32,098 nucleotides of DNA from JAVJSD01 sp040219575 (GTDB taxonomy: Bacteria > Planctomycetota > Planctomycetia > Pirellulales > Pirellulaceae): positions 1 through 32,098 of the forward strand of contig JAVJSD010000153.1 of the NCBI GenBank assembly GCA_040219575.1, given 5' to 3'. Shown piece after piece: positions 1 through 6,893 of this stretch (within the stretch, counting starts at the first letter, position 1; every line of letters starts with the position of its first letter). The position numbers and the translations under genes are program-made. The notes under the pieces are model-generated. The model was not told where the DNA came from and searched no databases. It saw only the letters and a list, made by a program, of their open reading frames with translations.

Positions 1-2
1 TT

Positions 3-146
3 CTGCTGCTCTGGGCGTTGATCGCCGCCACGATCGCCGCCTTCTGGCCGCGCAGCCGACCGGCCGCCTTGCTGCTGACTCCCTATCTCGCCTGGGTCAG
101 CTTCGCCGCCGTGCTCAACTTCGCCTTCTGGCGCCTGAACAGCTGA
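3..146 (+). CDS. tspO: TspO/MBR family protein, C-terminal fragment
   Basis: The window opens inside this gene; only the last 47 codons are present, read in the frame starting at base 3 and ending at TGA 144-146. The fragment holds a hydrophobic helix, a short basic turn (WPRSRP) and a final helix ending in PYLAWVSFAAVLNFAFWRLN. The PYxxWxxxAxxLNxxxWxLN pattern is the fifth-helix signature of TspO/MBR proteins, small five-helix membrane proteins that bind tetrapyrroles and, in some bacteria, influence photosynthesis or stress responses. It ends 15 bases before the end of the convergent DUF2237 gene. The N-terminal helices lie outside the window, so completeness cannot be judged. Confidence 0.85.
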   Translation: MLLWALIAATIAAFWPRSRPAALLLTPYLAWVSFAAVLNFAFWRLNS

Positions 147-161
147 AACGCGCCGCGCGGA

Positions 162-536
162 TTACGCGCCGGCGTCGACCGCGTGGGCGCGAAGATCCTC
201 CAGATCGACGAACTCCAGCGTCGACATGTGGGTGGCCGCCAACACCACCGGCGGCGCCACGCCCGCCTCGAACGCCTCTTTCCACCGCGCCACGCACAGA
301 CACCAGCGATCGCCGGGCGCCAGGCCGGGGAAGCCGAACAGCTCGTTGGGCGTCACCAGATCGTTGCCGCGCTCGACCGAGAACGAGAGAAACTCCTCCG
401 TCATCTCGGCGCACACGATGTGCAGCCCGACGTCGCCCTGTCCGGTGTTGCAGCAGCCGTCGCGATAGAAGCCGGTGACGGGGTCCGAGCAACACACTTC
501 GAGAGTTTCTCCGAGTACGTTCTTGGCGCGGCTCAT
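162..536 (-). CDS. DUF2237 (COG3651) family protein
   Basis: A 124-residue soluble protein of the DUF2237 family, whose biochemical role is unknown. The family hallmarks are all visible: a Cys-Cys pair near the N-terminus followed by DPxTGFYRDGCCNTG, then GxHxVCAxMTEEFLxFS, a RGNDLxTP segment, GFPGLxPGDRWCLCxxRW and the C-terminal APPVVLxATH. The conserved cysteines suggest metal binding or a redox role, but that is inference. I chose the ATG at 534-536 because it has a good ribosome binding site (GAGCGAGGAT just upstream) and begins next to the conserved domain; the frame stays open further upstream to 635, but that extension is basic, proline-rich and unlike the family. It is divergent from the RegA-like gene and convergent with tspO. 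Confidence 0.88.
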   Translation of the reverse strand: MSRAKNVLGETLEVCCSDPVTGFYRDGCCNTGQGDVGLHIVCAEMTEEFLSFSVERGNDLVTPNELFGFPGLAPGDRWCLCVARWKEAFEAGVAPPVVLAATHMSTLEFVDLEDLRAHAVDAGA

Positions 537-717
537 ATCCTCGCTCCCAATTGGTTCCGGCGTGAATCGGGGTGGTTCTCTGCCGGTATGTTCGGCGGTG
601 CGGTCGATTCCGTCAAGCGCGGCACGGGCCGCCACGCGCTGACTGGTCGCCGGCGGTCCGGCAGGCTACAGTGCATCGTAGCGGATTCACTCAGCTTCCA
701 AGCCGCCTCGGTCTCTC

Positions 718-1278
718 ATGAAAGAGCCTTTGCATCCTGTCGAGTTCGCCGCCTGCGAGCGGACCTGTCTGATCGTCGACGACGACGATGTGCTCCGCAC
801 GCGGTTGGCGCGGGCCATGCAGCGCCGAGGTCTGGAGGTGAAGACGGCGGCCAATTACGACGACGCCCTCCGCGAGATCGAACAAGCTTCGCCCGACCTG
901 GCGGTGATCGACCTGAAAATGCCGGGCGAGAGCGGACTGGAGTTGCTCAGGTCGTTGCGGGAACGCTCGCCGGAGACGCGGAGCGTGGTGCTGACCGGCT
1001 ACGGCAGCATCGCCAACGCCGTGGAGGCGATGAAACTCGGCGCTCACGACTACCTCACCAAACCGGCCGACGCCGAGCAGATTCTGGCCGCCATGGCCGA
1101 CAAGCAGGAAACGCCCAGCGAGGCGGTCTCGTTCCAGCCGCAATCGTTGGCCGAGGCCGAATGGGAGCACATTCAGCGCGTGCTGGCCGACTGCGGCGGC
1201 AACATCAGCGAAGCCGCCCGCCAACTCGGCATCCCCCGCCGCACGCTGCAGCGCAAGCTGAAGAAACTGGCGCCCTAG
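718..1278 (+). CDS. regA: RegA/PrrA-type redox response regulator
   Basis: A 186-residue two-domain response regulator. Residues 17-125 form the receiver domain, with the acidic cluster DDDD at 21-24, the phospho-acceptor Asp65 in VIDLKMPGESG, a TGYG segment and Lys115 in YLTKPAD. The short linker leads to a Fis-type helix-turn-helix (GGNISEAARQLGIPRRTLQRKL). The small size, TGYGSIANAVEAMKLGAHDYLTKPAD and the RRTLQRKL DNA-reading helix match the RegA/PrrA/ActR group, which controls photosynthesis, respiration, nitrogen and carbon fixation genes in proteobacteria according to redox state; the target genes here are unknown. Its likely kinase partner is encoded directly downstream on the opposite strand, only 13 bases away. 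Confidence 0.88.
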   Translation: MKEPLHPVEFAACERTCLIVDDDDVLRTRLARAMQRRGLEVKTAANYDDALREIEQASPDLAVIDLKMPGESGLELLRSLRERSPETRSVVLTGYGSIANAVEAMKLGAHDYLTKPADAEQILAAMADKQETPSEAVSFQPQSLAEAEWEHIQRVLADCGGNISEAARQLGIPRRTLQRKLKKLAP

Positions 1279-1291
1279 GCGGACGGCGCGC

Positions 1292-2608
1292 TCATGTCGT
1301 AGTCAGGTCGACCTCGACCGTCGTCCCCTCTCCGGGCGATGAAGTGAACCGCAGCGAACCGCCTAATCGTTCGACGGTGCTGCGGGCCAGGAAGACGCCG
1401 AGGCCCATGCCTCGCCCGGGCGGTTTGGTGGTGAAGAACGGTTCGCCGGCGCGGTCGAGCACTTCGGGCGGCATGCCCGCGCCGGTGTCGCGAATGGTGA
1501 TCGTCGCGCCCCTCTCGGTACGCCGCGCCGAGAGGTCGATGGGCTCCCCTTCGGCGACGGCGTCGAGCGCGTTTTCGACCAGCCCGCGAATCGCCTGCGA
1601 CAGCGCGTCGGGCGGAACGCGCAGCATCGAAGCCGCGGTTGTCTCGTCGACGCGAATCCGCACCCGCTCGCGTCCGAGGATTTCCTCCACCACCAATTCG
1701 ACCAGTCGGCCGACGGAGAGATCGGTCGGCGCTTCTCCCGTGGCGTGTCCGGCGTTCGAAGCCAGGCGGTCGAGGATGCGCCGGCAGCGAGTCACCTCGG
1801 AGCGAATCAGTCGCACGTCCTCGCTGAGCGCCTCGTCGCGGAGCCGCTCGGCGTCGGCCTCCAGTTCCTTGGCCACCACGGCGATCGTCGACAGCGGCGT
1901 GGCCAGTTCGTGCGCCGCGCCCCCGGCCAGCGTCCCCAGCGCCTCGAGCTTTTCGCTACGGGCCCTTTGCGACTCCGCGCCGCGCAGGGCCAGTTCCTGC
2001 AGGCGAAGCTCGTGCGTCAGCCGCGTCATGAAGTACACCACCACCACGGCGCAGGTGGCGAAGGCGGCGAGCATGCCCTGCTGAGGGATGGAGAATTCGC
2101 CGCGAGAAGCTGACGGCGGCGCCGCCTCCAGCACGGGCACCGGCACATGGCGATAGAACAGCGCCGCGAACAACGCCACGGCGGCCGCTGTCAGCGGCCA
2201 GGCCCAGTTCGCCGGCAGCACGACCGCGGCCAGGCTGAGGTTCACAAAGTAGAACACGAAGAACGGATTGGCCGGCCCACCGGTGTAGTATAGGAGTCCC
2301 GTGAGAATGAACAGGTCCAAGAGCATCACCACGCCCACGACGGTCTGCCATCTCGACGCGCCGAGCTCGTCGGTCAGTCCGGCCCGGCGGTGAAACACGG
2401 CCGACAGCACCAGATTCGTGAGCGCCGTCACGACCACCATCGTCAGCAGCGGCGCCTGCGGCAAGTCGACCTGGAAGGCCAGCGCCGCCACGCCGATCGT
2501 CACGAGCTGGCCGACCACCGCCGCCCAGCGGAGTGTGATCAGCCAGCCGAGGTTGATGGCGAAACGACCGCCGGGCCGCATCGAAGTCGCAGTTCCTTCG
2601 GTTGCCAT
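1292..2608 (-). CDS. regB: RegB/PrrB-type redox sensor histidine kinase
   Basis: A membrane histidine kinase of about 438 residues when started at ATG 2606-2608. The N-terminal half carries about six hydrophobic segments; inside them is GGPANPF at residues 110-116, the GGxxNPF motif that binds ubiquinone in RegB. The H-box is GGAAHELATPLSTIAVVAKEL with His233. Cys275 in the downstream VTRCRRIL segment sits where the redox-active Cys265 of Rhodobacter RegB lies. N, G1 and G2 boxes follow (ENALDA, DTGAGM, GRGMGLGVFLA). The frame is open for 46 more codons upstream, but those run through a palindromic intergenic repeat, so the ATG is preferred. The paired regulator lies tail to tail, not in an operon. 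Known family role: inhibits or activates autophosphorylation according to quinone pool and oxygen. Confidence 0.88.
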   Translation of the reverse strand: MATEGTATSMRPGGRFAINLGWLITLRWAAVVGQLVTIGVAALAFQVDLPQAPLLTMVVVTALTNLVLSAVFHRRAGLTDELGASRWQTVVGVVMLLDLFILTGLLYYTGGPANPFFVFYFVNLSLAAVVLPANWAWPLTAAAVALFAALFYRHVPVPVLEAAPPSASRGEFSIPQQGMLAAFATCAVVVVYFMTRLTHELRLQELALRGAESQRARSEKLEALGTLAGGAAHELATPLSTIAVVAKELEADAERLRDEALSEDVRLIRSEVTRCRRILDRLASNAGHATGEAPTDLSVGRLVELVVEEILGRERVRIRVDETTAASMLRVPPDALSQAIRGLVENALDAVAEGEPIDLSARRTERGATITIRDTGAGMPPEVLDRAGEPFFTTKPPGRGMGLGVFLARSTVERLGGSLRFTSSPGEGTTVEVDLTTT

Positions 2609-2681
2609 GGATTCGACTGTCCTGGAAACTAGGTTTTGTCCGGAAACGCCGTGACTGTGCGATTTTCGGCAGCGGAGCTCG

Positions 2682-2745
2682 GTAGCGGAACTCGCCAGAG
2701 TTCCGAGGGACTCGGTCCAATTCGGAAGTCCGGCGACTTCCGCCA
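2682..2745. repeat. Two-hairpin interspersed palindromic repeat, copy 1
   Basis: The element contains two perfect small stem-loops. The first is CGGAACTC-gcca-GAGTTCCG and the second is CGGAAGTC-cggc-GACTTCCG, with 16 bases between them; the outer ends are GTAG and CCAC. Copy 2 at 19133-19197 has the same two hairpins in reverse order, and a decayed copy is at 26757-26843, which shares with this one the flank ACG(A/G)GTTTTCAGGC just to the right. It lies in the divergent spacer between the kinase and the PhyH gene. It looks like a non-autonomous REP- or MITE-like element. Confidence 0.8.
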
Positions 2746-2832
2746 CGAGTTTTCAGGCAGTATGTGACCTGTCGCTTCATTCTGCTTTCGAACGCCCTTT
2801 AGAACCACTCCCAATCTCACCCCGCAGAACCG

Positions 2833-3666
2833 ATGACTTCCCGCGAATTTCAAGCCGTACCCGACCGCGACGCCATTGAACAAATGCAGCGCGATCTGCG
2901 TTTTCATCCGGCGACTTGCGACAATCCGCGTTCGCTTTCTCGCGAGCAACTCGAGGCCTTCAACCGCGACGGCTACCTGCGGCCGATCCGCATCTTTTCG
3001 CCGGATGAGATCGACGACATTCGGACCTACTTCGACGCGCTGCTGGCCCGTGTGATTGCCGAGGGAGGCGACAGCTACTCGATCAGCACGGCCCACCTGA
3101 AGTACGGCCGCGTGTACGACCTGCTGACCGACGGGCGGATCGTCGACTGCGTGGGCGATTTGCTGGGCGAGAACGTGATCGCCTGGGGTTCGCATTTCTT
3201 CTGCAAGATGCCCCGCGACGGCCGGGCGGTCGCCTGGCATCAGGACGCCAGCTACTGGCCCCTGTCGCCCTCGAAGGCGGTCACCGTCTGGCTGGCGATC
3301 GACGACGCCGACACCGAGAACGCCTGTATGCGGTTCGTGTCCGGCTCCCATCATTTCGGCCATCTCACCTATCGCCCCAGCGACGCCGACGAGCACAACG
3401 TGCTGAACCAGACGATCGAGAACGTCGAGCAGTACGGCGCGCCGGTCGACGACGTGCTGGCCGCCGGCGAGATTTCGATCCACAGCGATCTGCTGCTGCA
3501 CGGTTCGGAGGCGAACGACTCCGACCGCCGGCGCTGCGGTCTGACGCTGCGTTACTGCACGGCCGACGTTCGGGCCGGCATGGACTGGAACCAGAAAGGC
3601 GTGATCGTTCGCGGCGCGGACGTGAGCGGTCATTGGGCGAATCCCCCGCGGCCTGAGCGGGATTGA
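2833..3666 (+). CDS. Phytanoyl-CoA dioxygenase (PhyH) family oxygenase
   Basis: A 277-residue Fe(II)/2-oxoglutarate-dependent oxygenase of the PhyH family. The double-stranded beta-helix facial triad is visible: His136 and Asp138 in AWHQDASYW, and the distal His223 in LLLHGSEAND. Arg240 in LTLRYC, after DRRRCG, is placed to bind the 2-oxoglutarate carboxylate. The internal AIDDADTENACMRFVSGSH segment is also typical. Members hydroxylate diverse substrates (phytanoyl-CoA, ectoine, small metabolites); nothing here fixes the substrate. The upstream spacer contains a palindromic repeat; the ATG at 2833 follows a CCGCAGAACCG stretch with no strong ribosome binding site. The next gene, dapA, is on the same strand but 242 bases away behind tandem repeats, so it is probably a separate unit. 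Confidence 0.88.
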   Translation: MTSREFQAVPDRDAIEQMQRDLRFHPATCDNPRSLSREQLEAFNRDGYLRPIRIFSPDEIDDIRTYFDALLARVIAEGGDSYSISTAHLKYGRVYDLLTDGRIVDCVGDLLGENVIAWGSHFFCKMPRDGRAVAWHQDASYWPLSPSKAVTVWLAIDDADTENACMRFVSGSHHFGHLTYRPSDADEHNVLNQTIENVEQYGAPVDDVLAAGEISIHSDLLLHGSEANDSDRRRCGLTLRYCTADVRAGMDWNQKGVIVRGADVSGHWANPPRPERD

Positions 3667-3700
3667 TCGTTCGGTGAGGCATCAACACACCCGCGGCTGA

Positions 3701-3780
3701 CGCCGGCGGGCTCGCCTACTCGCCGGCGGGCTCGCTTGCTCGCCGGCGGATCGCCTTTCGTTCGCGTGCTCGCCGGACGC
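3701..3780. repeat. GC-rich tandem repeat (20-bp unit) between PhyH gene and dapA
   Basis: Two 20-bp units (3701-3720 and 3721-3740) begin CGCCGGCGGGCTCGC and differ at two positions. A third, longer unit of 30 bp (3741-3770) starts CGCCGGCGG and ends GTGCT, and a fourth is cut short after CGCCGG. The block lies just after the PhyH stop codon, in the leader region of dapA. No protein is supported across it. Confidence 0.7.
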
Positions 3781-3908
3781 GATTGGGTTCGATGTTCGGT
3801 CGAGGGGGGTGGAACCTGGGGCGGAAATTGTGTCTTCTACTTGGGTTGCGAATGTCGCAGCTTCCCTCGGACACACTTCCCTCGCCCGCTTCGTCCCGTC
3901 GCCGCATC

Positions 3909-4796
3909 ATGCCACGCAAAGGTTCTTCGTTCGCCGGTCTGTCGGTCGCCATCGTCACGCCGTTTCGCAGCGGCGAGATCGACTCGCAGGCGCTCAAGGC
4001 GCAGGTCGAGTTCCAGATCGAGGCGGGCACGACCTGCCTTTGCCCGGTCGGCACGACGGGAGAGTCGCCGACGCTCACCCACGACGAGCACGAACGCGTC
4101 ATCAGCGAGGTGGTGCAGACGGCCGCCGGGCGGATCAAGGTGATGGCGGGCACCGGCTCCAACAGCACCGCCGAGGCGCTGCGGCTGACTCGCTGGGCGG
4201 CCAAGGAAGGGGCCGACGCCGCGCTGCTGGTGGCGCCCTACTACAACAAGCCGACGCAGCAGGGTTTCTACGAACACTACAAGGCGCTGGCCGAGGCGAT
4301 CGACATCCCGCTGTGCGTGTACAACATTCCCGGCCGCACCGGTAAGAATATCGAGCCCGAGACGATCATCCGGTTGGGCGAACTGGCCAATATCACGATG
4401 GTCAAGGAAGCCACCGGCTCGCTCGACCAGGCGTCGGAGATTCTCGCCAACTCGCAGCTCACGCTGCTCAGCGGCGACGACAGCCTGACCTTGCCCTTGA
4501 TGTCGGTCGGAGCGGAAGGCGTGATCTCGGTCGTCGGCAACGTCGTGCCCGCCGATATGATCGCCCTGGTTCGGGCGTACCAGTCGGGCGACGCCGCCCA
4601 GGCGCTGGCGGCGCATTACAAGATGTTTCCCCTGTGCCGCGACATGCTGGGGCTGGCCACCAACCCGATCCCGATCAAGGCGGCGATGCAGTTGCTCGGC
4701 CGCGATACGGGGGAGCTGCGTCTGCCGATGACCGCCCTCGACGACGAGGGGATGAAGCGGCTGCGAAAGACGCTCACCGGCTACGGCCTGCTCTAG
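3909..4796 (+). CDS. dapA: 4-hydroxy-tetrahydrodipicolinate synthase
   Basis: A 295-residue class I aldolase that condenses pyruvate with aspartate semialdehyde, the first committed step of the diaminopimelate/lysine pathway, in the cytosol. Active-site features are intact: GTTGES at residues 48-53, Tyr138 in VYNIPGRTG, and the Schiff-base Lys166 in MVKEATG. The barrel end (LSGDDSLTLP and GAEGVISVVGNV) is well conserved. The length matches the family when ATG 3909 is used; the frame is open back to about 3783, with an internal ATG at 3852, but those residues are low in similarity to DapA and overlap the non-coding leader. The 156-base spacer downstream carries a hexamer repeat before the glycosyltransferase gene. 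Confidence 0.95.
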   Translation: MPRKGSSFAGLSVAIVTPFRSGEIDSQALKAQVEFQIEAGTTCLCPVGTTGESPTLTHDEHERVISEVVQTAAGRIKVMAGTGSNSTAEALRLTRWAAKEGADAALLVAPYYNKPTQQGFYEHYKALAEAIDIPLCVYNIPGRTGKNIEPETIIRLGELANITMVKEATGSLDQASEILANSQLTLLSGDDSLTLPLMSVGAEGVISVVGNVVPADMIALVRAYQSGDAAQALAAHYKMFPLCRDMLGLATNPIPIKAAMQLLGRDTGELRLPMTALDDEGMKRLRKTLTGYGLL

Positions 4797-4873
4797 AACC
4801 TGTCCGCGACACCGCAGCCGACTTCGCCAGACTTCCGGCTCCGTCGGTGGTCGGGAACCACCGGGAATCGACG

Positions 4874-4927
4874 GACGTGGACGTGGACGTGGACGTGGAC
4901 GTGGACTTGGACGTGGACTTGGACGTC
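4874..4927. repeat. GACGTG hexamer tandem repeat
   Basis: Nine consecutive 6-bp units of GACGTG, two of them GACTTG and the last GACGTC, lie in the spacer between dapA and the glycosyltransferase gene, ending 25 bases before its ATG. The unit length keeps any reading frame open, so both strands show spurious valine-aspartate or serine-threonine-rich frames. About 35 bases upstream (4820-4838) there is also half of a decayed palindromic repeat (GACTTCGCCAGACTTCCGG). Confidence 0.9.
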
Positions 4928-4952
4928 CGTCGTACGCCAGGATTGCCTCCAA

Positions 4953-6098
4953 ATGCCGCGGGTGCTCCTCCTCTGTGAATACGCTTCACTCAACGGCGGC
5001 GAGCGCTCGTTGCTGGCGCTCGTCGAACGCGGCGACGGCGGCGAGTTTGAGTTCATCGCCGCGGCGCCGCCCGAGGGGTCGTTGGCGACGGCGTTTCTGG
5101 CGCGGGGGATCTCTGTCGAACCATTCGGCGAAGACGCCTCGGTAGGTGGATTGGCGGAAGAAGCCGCGGCCCCCGCGGCCAAACCGTCCCAGGCCATTCG
5201 TCGCGAACGCCTGGCGGAGTTGCTCACCCGAATTCGCCCCGACGTGCTGCACGCCAACAGCCTGTCGATGAGCCGCCTCTCGGGACCGGTGGCGGAGGAG
5301 ACGGAGACGGCGAGCATCGGGCACCTGCGCGACATCGTCCGCGTCAGCCGCCGGGCGATGGACGACATCAATCGCCACGGGCGCATCCTGGCCGTCTCGC
5401 AGGCGACGCGCGAGTTTCACGTGCAGGCGGGACTTGCGGCGGAGAAGTCGCACGTGCTGTTCAACGGCGTCGATCTCGATGTCTTCCGCCCCGCGCCGGC
5501 GACCGGCTATCTGCACGACGAACTGGTTGCGCCGCGTTCGGCGAGCTTGATTGGGTGCATCGGGCAACTTGGCATGCGGAAGGGGATCGATGTGCTGCTC
5601 GACGCGGCAAGGAGGGTGGTCGAGCGCGTTGACGCCCATTTCGTCCTCGTCGGCCGGCGGCATTCGGCCAAGCAGGAGGCGATTGAGTACGAACGCCGAC
5701 TTCGGCGGATGGCGGCGGCCAAGCCCCTGTCGGGCCGCGTGCACTTTGTCGGTGAGAGACAAGACGTGCCCCAACTCATGCGTGAGTTCGCGGTGCTGGC
5801 TCACGCTGCGAGGCAGGAACCGCTGGGACGGGTGCTGCTGGAAGCCTGCGCGAGCGGAACGCCGGTCGTCGCAACCGAGGCGGGCGGCACGCGCGAGATC
5901 TTTCCCGATCCGGCCATGGCCCGCATCGTCCCGGTCGATGACTCCCGGTTGCTCGCCGACGCCTTGATTGACGTCCTGTCGAACGAGATGTTGCGGCGAT
6001 CGCTGGCGAGCGCGGCGCGGAGGCGAGCGGAAGCGACTTTCGACGCTGGGTGGGCCGCCCGCCAACTCTTCGAGCACTATGCCTCGGCGGCGCGCTGA
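4953..6098 (+). CDS. Glycosyltransferase family 4 (GT-B fold)
   Basis: A 381-residue GT-B glycosyltransferase. The N-terminal Rossmann half opens with RVLLLCEYASLNGGERSLLAL, in which GGER is the acceptor-side loop seen in many GT4 enzymes. The C-terminal half has GCIGQLGMRKGIDVLLDA (the donor-binding start), a FVLVGR strand and the E-x7-E element Glu289-Glu297 (EPLGRVLLE) followed by ACASGTPVVATEAGGTREI, which holds the nucleotide sugar. It probably transfers a sugar to a cell-surface polysaccharide or lipid; donor and acceptor are not determinable. It is alone on its strand between repeat-rich spacers. The last three codons and the stop lie inside the first unit of a 17-bp tandem repeat. Confidence 0.9.
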   Translation: MPRVLLLCEYASLNGGERSLLALVERGDGGEFEFIAAAPPEGSLATAFLARGISVEPFGEDASVGGLAEEAAAPAAKPSQAIRRERLAELLTRIRPDVLHANSLSMSRLSGPVAEETETASIGHLRDIVRVSRRAMDDINRHGRILAVSQATREFHVQAGLAAEKSHVLFNGVDLDVFRPAPATGYLHDELVAPRSASLIGCIGQLGMRKGIDVLLDAARRVVERVDAHFVLVGRRHSAKQEAIEYERRLRRMAAAKPLSGRVHFVGERQDVPQLMREFAVLAHAARQEPLGRVLLEACASGTPVVATEAGGTREIFPDPAMARIVPVDDSRLLADALIDVLSNEMLRRSLASAARRRAEATFDAGWAARQLFEHYASAAR

Positions 6099-6156
6099 AC
6101 GTCGCGGCGCGCTGAACGTCGTGGCGCGCTGAACGTCGTGGCTCGTTGATCGTCGG
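6089..6156. repeat. 17-bp tandem repeat overlapping the glycosyltransferase stop codon
   Basis: Four head-to-tail 17-bp units: 6089-6105, 6106-6122 and 6123-6139 are GGCGCGCTGAACGTCG(C/T), and 6140-6156 is a decayed copy (GGCTCGTTGATCGTCGG). The first unit supplies the last two full codons and the TGA of the glycosyltransferase, and each further unit repeats an in-register CTGAAC. Confidence 0.9.
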
Positions 6157-6435
6157 CCATCTGGACTCCCTCAGCTTGTACGCCGCATCTTGTGTGCTGG
6201 ACGAGACTTAGAAAAAACTTCCCTTTCTTTCAGTTTGAGCTAAAGTTCAGAGGAAACCCATCAGGAAAGGGATCGCGCGACAGGGACCAGCGCGACGCCT
6301 TTTAAACTTTTCATGCTGCGTTCGCGGCCTGTCTCATCCATCGTGCGTGGTCCCGAAGCATCGAGTCGCTGCCATACGGACGACCGATGTTTGCGCTACG
6401 AGAATCACCACCCGCAGAGAAGGGGGGCCTTTTCG
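6157..6435. other. Spacer before the orphan small gene
   Basis: Together with the 17-bp repeats this makes a 337-base stretch without a gene. It is locally AT-richer than its surroundings (around 6207-6260, with the run TTAGAAAAAACTT), as expected for a promoter or leader of the small gene that follows. I could not assign a convincing -35/-10 pair. The frame of the small gene is open back to 6313, but the extra residues look like translated leader. Confidence 0.4.
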
Positions 6436-6771
6436 ATGAACTGCAAAGACTTAGCCCACAAGATCGAGGAATTGCAACCCGACGCCCACCCGCGCGACGT
6501 CGCCCGATTGTGCCTGCTGTTGAGCAACGCCATCGACGACATGGCGGAACTAGGCGACGAGTCCACGTTGACCTCCGCCTGGAAGGAAATGGGTTTGAAG
6601 CTGCAGGCGGCGACCGACCAACACGCCGCCATGACCGAGGAACTCGAGGATCTAGCGCAGAGCGATCCAAAGCAGTTCTCCGCCGACCAGGTGTGGGTGC
6701 TGATTCGCGCCATCAAGGTGCAAAGCCAGGTGCTGCAGTTGTACGTCGGCGGGGCGCCGCTGGACGTATGA
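6436..6771 (+). CDS. Small hypothetical helical protein (111 aa)
   Basis: Not recognised. The protein is soluble, acidic and helix-rich, with no signal peptide, membrane segment or metal motif. It opens MNCKDLAHKIEEL, has an EMGLKLQAATDQHAAMTEELEDL amphipathic stretch in the middle and ends QLYVGGAPLDV. The ATG at 6436 is chosen because an AGGGGGG ribosome binding site lies 9 bases upstream. It is transcribed alone: the spacer before it is 337 bases and a strong intrinsic terminator follows 33 bases after the stop. Coding potential is supported by the ribosome binding site, terminator and balanced amino-acid composition rather than by homology. Confidence 0.7.
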   Translation: MNCKDLAHKIEELQPDAHPRDVARLCLLLSNAIDDMAELGDESTLTSAWKEMGLKLQAATDQHAAMTEELEDLAQSDPKQFSADQVWVLIRAIKVQSQVLQLYVGGAPLDV

Positions 6772-6803
6772 CCGGCCGCCGCGCCGCTTCGCTTGATCGA
6801 AAC

Positions 6804-6846
6804 AAAAAAACGACCCGTTGAGCCTGGGCTCGACGGGTCGTTTTTG
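6804..6846. terminator. Bidirectional intrinsic terminator
   Basis: A run of seven A precedes the stem CGACCCGTTGAGCC / GGCTCGACGGGTCG (14 pairs, one of them G-T, with a very tight loop), followed by five T. It therefore works as an intrinsic terminator in both directions: for the small gene ending at 6771 on the plus strand and for the cytochrome gene ending at 6894 on the minus strand. Confidence 0.9.
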
Positions 6847-6893
6847 ATTGCGGTGTCAGGCGGCGGAAGAACGCGCCTGCGCGGTCGATCGTA

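Noticed and set aside
183..2084. Plus-strand open frame of over 600 codons across the DUF2237, regulator and kinase genes
   Set aside because: It is antisense to DUF2237 and the kinase and out of frame with the regulator; composition is Arg/Ser/Ala-rich and low-complexity, as expected of GC-rich shadow frames.
2609..2746. 46-codon N-terminal extension of the RegB-like kinase
   Set aside because: It translates the palindromic repeat and lacks similarity to the kinase family; ATG 2606-2608 starts next to the first membrane helix.
4774..5386. Minus-strand frames through the GACGTG repeat
   Set aside because: The serine-lysine-threonine or valine-histidine runs come from the hexamer repeat, not from a gene.
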